NCBI RefSeq assembly: GCF_036350515.1
Contig: NZ_JAZDUE010000016.1
Location: 62,001 to 126,000 of the forward strand
Direction of reading: 5' to 3'
DNA from: Gordonia prachuapensis
Lineage (GTDB): Bacteria; Actinomycetota; Actinomycetes; Mycobacteriales; Mycobacteriaceae
DNA: 64,000 bases
The notes beneath the pieces were generated by a model that saw only the letters and a list, made by a program, of their open reading frames with translations, ran no database searches and was not told where the DNA came from. Positions within the stretch are counted from its first letter, which is position 1; each line of letters begins with the position of its first letter. Below, in pieces: positions 16,435-24,510 of the stretch. The position numbers and the translations under genes were made by a program.

Positions 16435-17621
16435 CCGGCGATCCTTGTCGTTCTATTGTCGCGAAATGTGGCTGCGTTCAAGCGGTCACGGACCGACCGC
16501 GCCACTACTGACGCGAGGTCAACCGGAACGGCGTTGCCGAGCTGGCGCATCGCTTCGCTCCAAGGGCCGTGCAGGCGGTAGTCGTCGGGGAAGGTCTGCA
16601 ACCGCGCGGCCTCGCGAACAGTGAAATAGCGCACTTTGCCGTCGACATTTCGGAGCATGTTCTCACCGCCAGGGACGCCGTGGACACCAGCCTTCAGCGT
16701 CTTGGCCGGAGCATCAATGTAAGAGCCGGTGTGGCCAGGGTACGACTTGGCTCCGGGTTGTGGGACGTGGTTGAGGACCGCGGTGCTCCCAGGGGCGGGG
16801 AGACCGACGAGGGCGTCACGGACCGTGAGCCACGGGCTGAGTGTGGTGTTCGAGTCACGGGCCGTGCGCAGGCGGAAGTCGCGATGCTTCCTAGCAACCT
16901 CGTGGCGGTCCCAGTAGGAGCCGTCCTCCTGGGCAGCGCGGAGCGCAGCCGCCGAGTGGGTCTCTCGTGGGAAGTGCCATTCGGCATTCACGTCAGCGCG
17001 GAAGCCGACGAAGAACACACGCCAACGCTGCTGCGGTACACCGTAGTCAGCCGCGTTAACCAGAGTAGGCAAAACCTTGTACTGGAGGTCAGAACGCGCT
17101 GCGGTGTCTTCTGACTGTAGGCGATCGAAGTGGTCACCCCAGGACTCATCGTGTGCGGCTCGAAGCTCCGGGTGGGCGAGACGCAGACGAATGTAGTTGT
17201 AGTAATCCGAGAAGCCCGGCCGCAAGAGTCCGCGGACATTCTCGATGATAAAGGCGCGCGGGCGTAACTCCCGGATGACCTCGGTCGTTGCAGGGAACAT
17301 ATCTCGCTCGTCATCGGCGGCATTGCCCTTGCCCCCGCCGGAGAACGGCTGGCAAGGCGGCCCTCCACTGACCAAATCGACGCCTTCGGGCAGCTTGGAC
17401 CAGTCAATGCGACGGAGGTCCCCCTCACGCACGTCGATACCTTTGACTAGCGGGTATCCCGCGTCTCTATTCTCGCGGAGTGTGTCGCAGCACCAGTGGT
17501 TCCATTCGGCGACGACCTCGGTGGAGAACCCGGCCTTGTGAGTTCCGAGGGTCAGTCCGCCGCCACCGGCGAAGAGTTCGACGCTGCGCATGCTGAATAG
17601 GCTATCGGTACCTGCTGACAT
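16431..17621 (-). CDS. dcm: C5-cytosine DNA methyltransferase (Dcm family)
   Basis: A 396-residue enzyme with the full C5-methylase motif set: motif I FAGGGGLTLG (17-26), motif IV GGPPCQPFS with nucleophile Cys90, motif VI ENVRGL, motif VIII QQRWRVFFVGF, and motif X GNAVPV near the end. The region between VIII and IX holds the target-recognition domain, so the recognised sequence cannot be read directly. It transfers a methyl group from SAM to cytosine C5. It lies convergent to the GHKL/helicase operon and divergent from vsr (21 bases between starts), which is the classic arrangement for protection plus T:G mismatch repair. It probably shields the host from the neighbouring nucleases. Confidence 0.94.
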   Translation of the reverse strand: MSAGTDSLFSMRSVELFAGGGGLTLGTHKAGFSTEVVAEWNHWCCDTLRENRDAGYPLVKGIDVREGDLRRIDWSKLPEGVDLVSGGPPCQPFSGGGKGNAADDERDMFPATTEVIRELRPRAFIIENVRGLLRPGFSDYYNYIRLRLAHPELRAAHDESWGDHFDRLQSEDTAARSDLQYKVLPTLVNAADYGVPQQRWRVFFVGFRADVNAEWHFPRETHSAAALRAAQEDGSYWDRHEVARKHRDFRLRTARDSNTTLSPWLTVRDALVGLPAPGSTAVLNHVPQPGAKSYPGHTGSYIDAPAKTLKAGVHGVPGGENMLRNVDGKVRYFTVREAARLQTFPDDYRLHGPWSEAMRQLGNAVPVDLASVVARSVRDRLNAATFRDNRTTRIAG

Positions 17622-17659
17622 TTCGATCGACCAGGGCGAGCGTGGCGCACACTAGGGAG

Positions 17660-18082
17660 ATGAGCGAAAGCTGGGCGTCGAGTCCCGCGGTCCGGGCGTC
17701 AATGCGTGGTAACTGTCGCCGCGACACCGGACCTGAATTGGCCGTGCGCAGGGGCCTGCACGCTGCCGGGTTTCGCTACCGTGTCGACCATTCGCCGCTG
17801 CCGGGCTCGCGGCGGCCGCGCGCGGATATCGTGTTTATCCGCGTGCGTATCGCTGTATTCATCGACGGCTGCTACTGGCATGGGTGCCCGGACCACTACC
17901 GACCTGCGACGAGAAACGTCGTGTTCTGGGAGGAGAAGCTTCGAAGCAACCGAGAGCGCGACGCTCGCAGCGACAAGCTCCTCCGCGACGCGGGCTGGAA
18001 GGTCCTACGTTTCTGGGAGCACCAGCCAGCCGCAGAGGTTGTCGCGGCTATCGGCGCGGAGGTGGTGTCTCGAAGTGGTTGA
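17660..18082 (+). CDS. vsr: very short patch repair endonuclease Vsr
   Basis: About 140 residues, the normal Vsr length. Visible features are SSPAVRASMRGN and RRDTGPELAVRRGLHAAGFRY at the start, the catalytic segment RADIVFIRVRIAVFIDGCYW with Asp, then HGCPDH and the C-terminal WKVLRFWEHQ. Vsr nicks next to T:G mismatches that arise when 5-methylcytosine deaminates, so it pairs with the divergent Dcm gene. The start at 17660 matches the usual MSESWASSP opening; a GTG at 17642 in frame would add six residues and has the AGGG-type site at better spacing, so either is possible. It is the last gene before a 349-base gap. Confidence 0.9.
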   Translation: MSESWASSPAVRASMRGNCRRDTGPELAVRRGLHAAGFRYRVDHSPLPGSRRPRADIVFIRVRIAVFIDGCYWHGCPDHYRPATRNVVFWEEKLRSNRERDARSDKLLRDAGWKVLRFWEHQPAAEVVAAIGAEVVSRSG

Positions 18083-18431
18083 GCCGCGACTCTCGTCAGC
18101 ACCCCCGCCCCATCGGCTTGCCGGAGCCCGTCGCTGGCGATCGCAGCGGCGTTGCACGATGTCGGTGCACGGTCGACGACTCAATCGCATTGAGAACCGC
18201 GATCGACTTAGTTGCGCCCCGATGCAGCTGTCTGAACCATGCCCCTTCCGCGCCGCCTGACGGGCAAAATCTCGTCACCTGAATCGGGCCAACCTCGTGC
18301 CTCGGTTCTGAAGGGCCTCCGCATACCCAACGCGGCTGGGCTCCGAACGTTGACAGGGTACGGCACGACCAAAGCTACCTGCCGACAGAATGCGCTGATA
18401 GTGTCCATCCATATCGAAGGTGGGAGGGTGG
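18083..18431 (+). other. 349-base gap before the kinase-helicase gene
   Basis: Only short overlapping frames run through this stretch and none shows a recognisable domain or good ribosome site. Base composition becomes more AT-rich toward the 3' end, where the downstream gene begins. It probably holds the promoter of the kinase-helicase/PLD operon. No palindrome was recognised. Confidence 0.4.
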
Positions 18432-21400
18432 ATGCCCGAGCAAATCGGCCGACACTATGTGCTAATCGGCGCAGACGCGCGTTCAGGTGGTTTAGCGACT
18501 GTACGCAAGGGGATAGACACCCGAGACGGATCGCCAGTTGCTGTGAAGTTCGTCAGCGGACCTTCGGACTTGTTAACACAGAAGATATTTGATCGAGAAA
18601 CCAAAGCCCTTCGAACACTGAGTCACCCGAATATTGTGGGATTTCGCGACGCTGGAATAGACGACACAGGTACCTATTACGTGGTCCTGGATTGGGTCGA
18701 TCGCAACCTATCGGATCTATTACAGGAGCGCCCCTGGCGAAGCTGGGACGACGTATACGGGTCGGTCGCGAAGCCGCTTCTTGAGGGCCTTGCGTACGCC
18801 CATCTAAAGCAGCTAGAGCACCGTGATATCAAACCGGCAAATATTCTGATCGACAACTCGGGGAATCCTCTGCTAGCAGATTTCGGAATCGCGAAGGTCA
18901 GGGGGGATGAGCCGCAGAGCGAGATAACCGTGCACAATTTTCGATCGGGTGCGTACGCGCCACCAGAGCGTGAAGCGACAATCCCGTATGTTCGCGACGT
19001 GTACAGCGTCGGCGTGGTGCTGCTTCAATGCCTAAGTGAGTCAAAGATCCGAGACTTTCCCGACATTAAGATAGCGCTGGAATCAGTTCAGGTTCCTTCG
19101 GACGTTCATGACCTCTTGGCGGCGTGCGTCAGTCCTGATCCCACCGAGCGACCAGCGAATGCCAGCGCAGTCGCATCCGCGTTCAATGAACTTGCAGTTG
19201 ACAGAGTCGCCGAACGTGAACAACCGAGAAACCCCGTTTCCCTGAGTTTGACCCGAAAGGCACAGGAACACCTTGCGGGAGAACCTGTTGACCTACGGCG
19301 TGCAGCAGCCAAGTTGCGGGATGACCTGTCTGGTGAGGTCTTCGCCAGCTTTGGAATGGAGCGCGAGTCGGGCAGCCGCGACCGGAACCGTATCTATTTG
19401 ATAGGAGCGGAGCACAGGTACACGCTGCTACCTGATAGTCAGACGGTCGGCTTCAAGGTCATTGCCGCGCAAGCATTGGAGTTCGAACGTCTCGAAGGGG
19501 CGCGAAAGCATAGTTGCTTGCTCCCGCCCGTGTTCAGTTGGGCGGTCGCGCAGTCAGTGATCTCGGAGTTGAGTGATCGTGCGGGTCAAAAGTTGATCGA
19601 CATACTTGATCAGTTCTACGAAGTAGTCGACGACCTCAAAGATGAATCTAGCGAGCAAGCGGGCGAGGAGCTGTTCAGCCTGTGGGATCGTGTCCTGGAC
19701 GCGCGCGATGACCTAGCTAGAGGCGAGCACGCGCCGCTCGCTTACAGATCCGTCCACGTCGATGTCCGGCGCGCCACCTTCGAATTGACTGAAACGTGTG
19801 AGGTGGACCTCGTAGGAACGAACTGGGAGATAGTCGATAAGCAATCTGAGTGGAGATATGGAAATGGCGAGGTGATCGATCAGGGTGCCGACGAGATCAC
19901 CCTGCTGTCGCCAAAGTCTCTACCTCAGCTCCCCGCGACGGCAACATTGGTGCCGTACAACCATCTGGCCGCAATAGCCTTGAACCGGCAAAGGGAAGCC
20001 CTCGTTGACGTCAAGGGCGGTACGACACCGAGCCGAAATCTGCGAACAATTCTGGTCGACCCATCTTTGAACTCTGAACCCGCTATCCATGTCATCGACG
20101 ACTGGTTGAGTGAGCTGGACCCGATCAAGCAGAAGGCTGTCCAGCTAGCGCTGGGCGCACAGGACGCACTTGTCGTTCAAGGGCCTCCTGGAACTGGCAA
20201 GACGCGCTTTATCACCGAGACGGTGGCGCAGTTCTTGGAGCAGAAACCCGACGCGAGAGTGCTGATTGCCTCTCAGACTCACGTCGCGGTTGACAACTCA
20301 GTTGAGCGACTTCACGCTGCGGGAGTCAAAGGCCTAGTGCGCCTGGCCGGCGATAACCACTTGGTAGTTCAGCCAGGAGTCAGACACCTCCTATTGGACA
20401 GGCAGAGGAGGAAGTGGGTAGGGAAGATCCGCAACCATGCCGCGTCGAACCTGTCTGAACGGGCACAAGAGCTCGGAGTGGAGGCCGATCACGTGCGAGC
20501 TGCGCTCACGCTAGAGCAGTTGGCCGTCGTCAGCAGCAACATCGAAACCATTAACCAGCGAATCGGCGCGAACGGTAGCGACAGAGTCGATCAACCATCT
20601 GATCTCGCAACTGCGGTTGACGAAGACTCCCACAGGGGAGAGTTGCAAGCAAAGCTCGATCAGCTGAGTGACCGTCATGATGAGTTGACAAAAATAGCTC
20701 AGAGCTACTTAGCGGGCGATCTCACGATTCCGGGCGATATCGGCAGTGTCGAAGCGCGCGCCGCGATTGATGCCTTGTTGGGCAGTAGCACTCCGGTACG
20801 GCAGCTCCTCAAGCGCCTGGAGCTGCAAGCCTCTTGGCTCGAGGAGATTGGCGTTGAGGATGGACTCACTTCGATATTCTTGTCGGGTACCTCGGTAGTC
20901 GCGGGTACGTGTACAGGTTTCTTGAGAATCAAGTCTGTGAGGGAGCTTGAGTTCGACCTCTGCATCGTCGACGAGGCGTCAAAGGCGACCATTACCGAGG
21001 CGCTGATCCCCATGTCACGCGCAAAACGATGGATCTTGGTTGGCGATACCCGCCAACTTCCCCCAATGGATGAAGATCTACTCCGCGCGACCAAGCTCAT
21101 GCAAGAGCATGAATTGACTCCGGACAACGTTAAGGAGACTCTCTTCCAGAGATTTGTAGACCATCTTCCCGGACATTCACAGCTAGTTCTTCAGGAGCAG
21201 TACCGTATGATTCGCCCAATTGGCGACATGATATCGACCTGCTTTTACGACGGAAAGTTACGCTCACCTAAAACGCATGGATTGGAAGGATACGAAAGAG
21301 TACTCGGACGTACAGTAAGGTGGATCGACACAGGCCCGTTTGGCGCAGCTCGACGTGAAAGCGGAGTCACCAGCTATGCAAACCGAACAGAAGCGCAACT

Positions 21401-21833
21401 CTTAGTCAAGCAGCTTCTCATGATAGACAACGCAGTTGAGCACGGTCTGATCCAAGCGCCTGATGGAGACAACCTTGAAGTCCTCGTCATTGCGCCATAT
21501 AAGAAGCAGGTCGAAGATCTGAAACGAAGACTCGCGCCTCGAGCATTTCAGCATCTGACTACGACGGTACTCTCGGTCGACGCGGTGCAGGGTCGCGAGT
21601 CTGATCTCGCATTGGTTTCTCTAACCCGGAGTAATTCGGAAAACCGGCTGGGGTTTCTGGGCGCCGAGTACTGGAGGCGAATTAATGTTGCACTGTCCAG
21701 AGCGCGGTACGGTCTGACAATCATCGGTGACGCTGGCTTCGTTCGCGAAACAAACGGTGCTTTGCGCTCTGTCCTAGAGTATATCGAGAATCATCCTGCC
21801 GACTGCGAAGTGAGGTTGGCTGATCGTGACTGA
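18432..21833 (+). CDS. mkoA: MkoA-like Ser/Thr kinase fused to SF1 (UPF1-like) helicase
   Basis: A 1133-residue fusion. Residues about 5-265 are a protein kinase: VAVKF (Lys39), HRDIKPANILID (about 130-141) and DFG (about 150). After a linker comes a COG1112/UPF1-type helicase: GPPGTGKT (about 585-592), Walker B CIVDEAS (about 844), GDTRQLPP, and motif VI NVALSRAR (about 1087). The start at 18432 follows GGGAGGG at the right distance. The stop overlaps the next gene by 8 bases. Kinase plus COG1112 helicase followed by a PLD nuclease is the described layout of Mokosh type I anti-phage systems, so I name it on that basis. AT-rich codon use points to transfer. Confidence 0.88.
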   Translation: MPEQIGRHYVLIGADARSGGLATVRKGIDTRDGSPVAVKFVSGPSDLLTQKIFDRETKALRTLSHPNIVGFRDAGIDDTGTYYVVLDWVDRNLSDLLQERPWRSWDDVYGSVAKPLLEGLAYAHLKQLEHRDIKPANILIDNSGNPLLADFGIAKVRGDEPQSEITVHNFRSGAYAPPEREATIPYVRDVYSVGVVLLQCLSESKIRDFPDIKIALESVQVPSDVHDLLAACVSPDPTERPANASAVASAFNELAVDRVAEREQPRNPVSLSLTRKAQEHLAGEPVDLRRAAAKLRDDLSGEVFASFGMERESGSRDRNRIYLIGAEHRYTLLPDSQTVGFKVIAAQALEFERLEGARKHSCLLPPVFSWAVAQSVISELSDRAGQKLIDILDQFYEVVDDLKDESSEQAGEELFSLWDRVLDARDDLARGEHAPLAYRSVHVDVRRATFELTETCEVDLVGTNWEIVDKQSEWRYGNGEVIDQGADEITLLSPKSLPQLPATATLVPYNHLAAIALNRQREALVDVKGGTTPSRNLRTILVDPSLNSEPAIHVIDDWLSELDPIKQKAVQLALGAQDALVVQGPPGTGKTRFITETVAQFLEQKPDARVLIASQTHVAVDNSVERLHAAGVKGLVRLAGDNHLVVQPGVRHLLLDRQRRKWVGKIRNHAASNLSERAQELGVEADHVRAALTLEQLAVVSSNIETINQRIGANGSDRVDQPSDLATAVDEDSHRGELQAKLDQLSDRHDELTKIAQSYLAGDLTIPGDIGSVEARAAIDALLGSSTPVRQLLKRLELQASWLEEIGVEDGLTSIFLSGTSVVAGTCTGFLRIKSVRELEFDLCIVDEASKATITEALIPMSRAKRWILVGDTRQLPPMDEDLLRATKLMQEHELTPDNVKETLFQRFVDHLPGHSQLVLQEQYRMIRPIGDMISTCFYDGKLRSPKTHGLEGYERVLGRTVRWIDTGPFGAARRESGVTSYANRTEAQLLVKQLLMIDNAVEHGLIQAPDGDNLEVLVIAPYKKQVEDLKRRLAPRAFQHLTTTVLSVDAVQGRESDLALVSLTRSNSENRLGFLGAEYWRRINVALSRARYGLTIIGDAGFVRETNGALRSVLEYIENHPADCEVRLADRD

Positions 21834-23160
21834 GCAATTCCGCACTTTTCAACGCCGTTTCGGCGAGTCCCGACCAGGTCTTCAGCTGATTGCGGTAGAG
21901 CATGCTGCGATTCCGGTCTCGGTCCTGCGCGCTGATGTACTCGCTCAGGAGAAGAAGAAGCTGCCGATCGCAGAAAACTATACTTTGCAATTTGTCCAAC
22001 GAGGTGTTGACACACCCAAAGCAATTGCGAGCTTCCTTGGCCTAGATACCGCCCATATCATAGAAGCTGTGGCGTCACAGGTATCCGAGAATCATCTGCG
22101 GAGGCTTTCCGGGGGCCGCCTGGCACTCACGCCCTTGGGTACCGAAATTGTACGGAACCTTGCCGCGAGCCAACCTGTATTGCGCCAGCTTCCCATTAGC
22201 TTCGATCGCCTTACGTGGACACTAGCCGATTATCGAGAGTCGGCGCTGATAAAGAAGAGTGAAGCCGAAAAAAGGGGAATGTGGATACTTCCCGCTGCGA
22301 GGAGCGCGCACATCGGGGTAGACGACGTGAGCGCAAACGACTTCAATACCCTTTTCAAGGACGATCGTATTCAAGTTCTTCGCGTCCGCAAGGTGTCTGC
22401 AAAGAAGCATCGGTACTTGTCCGTACAGATGCTCGTATATGCCGATCAAAGCCGTCGCGAGTTGGAGCTTGCAATCTGTATTGACGACGAGCTGGCGACT
22501 GATCATGGCCTCGCCCTTGATCGCATCGAAGCTGTTGAACGACTTGGTATTTCGTTTGGGGAAGCGGAGCCCAGGCCTATACTTGACGATGACCTGGAGA
22601 GTCGGCGCTCGACTCATTGCGAGGTAGATTTCGTTGACGCGCCTGCAGCGGTGAGAGAGATCGGTGCCGGAGGCGAGGTTGCTGCCATGGTTCGCGGCGT
22701 GAGCGTTTTCGAGCATGCCGACTTGCTGTCCGAGGCATTGTCGACTGCTAACTACCGTATATTGATCATCGCGCCGTGGGTAAAGAATTCTGTCGTGAGT
22801 ACCGAATTCGTATCCAAGCTCGAACGGCGCCTGCGTTCTGGTGTCGAGGTTACGATAGCTCACGGGTACGGCGACGACGACCGTGGATCAGACGAGTACG
22901 CGCTAAAGCGTCTTCACAACCTTGCAACAAGGTTTGACAATTTCCTGTTTATCCGGGTAAAAAATACGCACGCGAAAATTCTAATTTTCGATAGTTGTTG
23001 GGTAACCACTAGTTTCAATTGGCTGTCTTTCCGCGGTGATTCTGATCGGACATACAGAATGGAGGAAGGGACGCTTGTAAGGATTCCCAACCGTGTAGAT
23101 ACTGAGTACGTGCGGTATCTATCGCTGATTAGGCAGCATGAAGTTCGTGAATCATTGTAA
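21826..23160 (+). CDS. mkoB: MkoB-like PLD-family nuclease
   Basis: A 444-residue protein starting with GTG inside the end of the kinase-helicase gene. The C-terminal 170 residues are a phospholipase D-like domain with one HxK motif, THAKILIFD (His382, Lys384), followed by an Asn and TSFNWLSFRGD. A single HKD per chain fits dimeric PLD nucleases such as Nuc. Around residues 60-110 a helical segment (VDTPKAIASFLGLDTAHIIE) looks like a winged helix. The upstream partner is the kinase-helicase. In Mokosh systems the PLD subunit is the likely effector cutting nucleic acid. Codon use is AT-rich, as in mkoA. No gene follows for 180 bases. Confidence 0.85.
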   Translation: MTEQFRTFQRRFGESRPGLQLIAVEHAAIPVSVLRADVLAQEKKKLPIAENYTLQFVQRGVDTPKAIASFLGLDTAHIIEAVASQVSENHLRRLSGGRLALTPLGTEIVRNLAASQPVLRQLPISFDRLTWTLADYRESALIKKSEAEKRGMWILPAARSAHIGVDDVSANDFNTLFKDDRIQVLRVRKVSAKKHRYLSVQMLVYADQSRRELELAICIDDELATDHGLALDRIEAVERLGISFGEAEPRPILDDDLESRRSTHCEVDFVDAPAAVREIGAGGEVAAMVRGVSVFEHADLLSEALSTANYRILIIAPWVKNSVVSTEFVSKLERRLRSGVEVTIAHGYGDDDRGSDEYALKRLHNLATRFDNFLFIRVKNTHAKILIFDSCWVTTSFNWLSFRGDSDRTYRMEEGTLVRIPNRVDTEYVRYLSLIRQHEVRESL

Positions 23161-23339
23161 CAAACTGTTCAGTATCCGTTGACGTATCTGTTCGGCCATT
23201 AAAAGAGTTCGTAACTGATTTCAAGCAAGTCACGCTCGGACCGCTCTGCAGGTTTTTCAGTTCATGTATACGACGACACGATTATTTCTGAGCCTAATGC
23301 GAGTCGTGCCGGCTGCCGTACTCTAACAGTCGGTTTAAT

Positions 23340-24464
23340 TCAACGCGGGTTTGGCGAAAAATGTGCTCGATGCCAGCTGAGGTAAGTGGTGTCCGGTGAG
23401 TGCGCGTGGTCCGGCAAGATAAGGCGCGTCGCAATCGGTGGGTGACCAAAGGAATAGCCGAGCTTGAACGTGTCCTCTCCCTCAAGCGCCGCGTCAAGGT
23501 CTGGAGATCGATGGATCTTCAGGTCACTGTCCACGGTGATAAGCCCGGTGTCGAAGGCAACATCGTGGGTGGGGCAGGCCGCTAGACCGTTTCGGAAGTC
23601 GAGGCGCTCCCTGTTGGAACACGTGCGCCAAGGCTTGATGTGGCTGGCGGTTAGTAAGCGGGCATGCTTGCGCCCTCCAAAACGTCCTGACATTCCACAG
23701 AAAACACAGCGGTGATCGTGATTAGCGAGGACTTGGGATGCGAAGCGATGCTGGCCAATTCTTACTGTTGCGGTCAATAGTTTCTGGGTAAGTGCCACGG
23801 GCACGTCCGAACGGTCAACTGCCCACTGCTGAATGCGTGGTTCGAGGTCTCGTTCTATGTCGCTCGCAGACAGTTCGGTCTGACCTGCCAGGTATAGGGA
23901 ACCTCCGAGTTCGAGGCCGAGGAAGTCGGGCAGAACGTCTGCACCGATTCCGATTCTTCGAGCGGATCTCAGAATCCTAAGGTATACCTCTTGGAGAAGG
24001 AGACTGTCAGACTGTAAGCGCGCGGCAACTTCGAGTTCATGCTGACCGGCGTGACTGCGGCTGCCATCCAGGTTGGCCATCTTGGCGAGGAAACTCGATG
24101 GCGGGCGGAGGTAGAGCCGGGACAAGTGTTGGACCGGGAACGCAGCCTTGTGTGATGTATTTCCACCATAGCGGTTGTGATCGACAAGTAGGGATGAACA
24201 AAGGGACAGTACGACCTCGCTAGGGATGAAGTTGACCTGTCTCTTACCTGGTGGTGGCGACTGTCGGTGGCGCACCGATTCCCACTCTTCGTCGAGGGCG
24301 GTGGGCGTTGGATCGAGGAATCGCGCTAGGACTGCCTGCTGGTTTGTCAGTTCTGGTCCTCCGCCCGCGCGCCACGTGGTTGTAAGAAGATAGCACCATG
24401 TTGGAGTAGTACGTTCGAACCATCTGGTGCCCCCGATGATGTCGAAACGGCGATGGTGCGGCAA
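23340..24464 (-). CDS. HNH endonuclease (HNH_2 type)
   Basis: Up to 374 residues. The C-terminal third has a zinc-site CVFCGM and the HNH core: LLTASHIKPW, then NRERLDFRNGLAACPTHDVAFD, and GLITVDSDLKI, matching HNH_2 nucleases that are often found in islands and near restriction systems. The first half is helical with no recognised domain. The start at 24464 gives MPHHRRFDIIGG, but the first 35 residues look weak and a later start near LTNQQAVLARFLDP is possible. It is convergent with the Mokosh operon and divergent from the DUF1023 gene (47 bases apart), closing the island. Cuts DNA by family analogy; target unknown. Confidence 0.8.
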   Translation of the reverse strand: MPHHRRFDIIGGTRWFERTTPTWCYLLTTTWRAGGGPELTNQQAVLARFLDPTPTALDEEWESVRHRQSPPPGKRQVNFIPSEVVLSLCSSLLVDHNRYGGNTSHKAAFPVQHLSRLYLRPPSSFLAKMANLDGSRSHAGQHELEVAARLQSDSLLLQEVYLRILRSARRIGIGADVLPDFLGLELGGSLYLAGQTELSASDIERDLEPRIQQWAVDRSDVPVALTQKLLTATVRIGQHRFASQVLANHDHRCVFCGMSGRFGGRKHARLLTASHIKPWRTCSNRERLDFRNGLAACPTHDVAFDTGLITVDSDLKIHRSPDLDAALEGEDTFKLGYSFGHPPIATRLILPDHAHSPDTTYLSWHRAHFSPNPR

Positions 24465-24510
24465 GCTGTAACTGTGTGCCCGCCGCCACCGGGCATGTCA
24501 GGGGGACTAG

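Noticed and set aside
18432..21833. Reading the kinase as a BREX/PglW kinase
   Set aside because: No BREX partner genes (PglX, PglZ, BrxL) are near; the chain is fused to a UPF1-type helicase and followed by a PLD nuclease, as in Mokosh type I.
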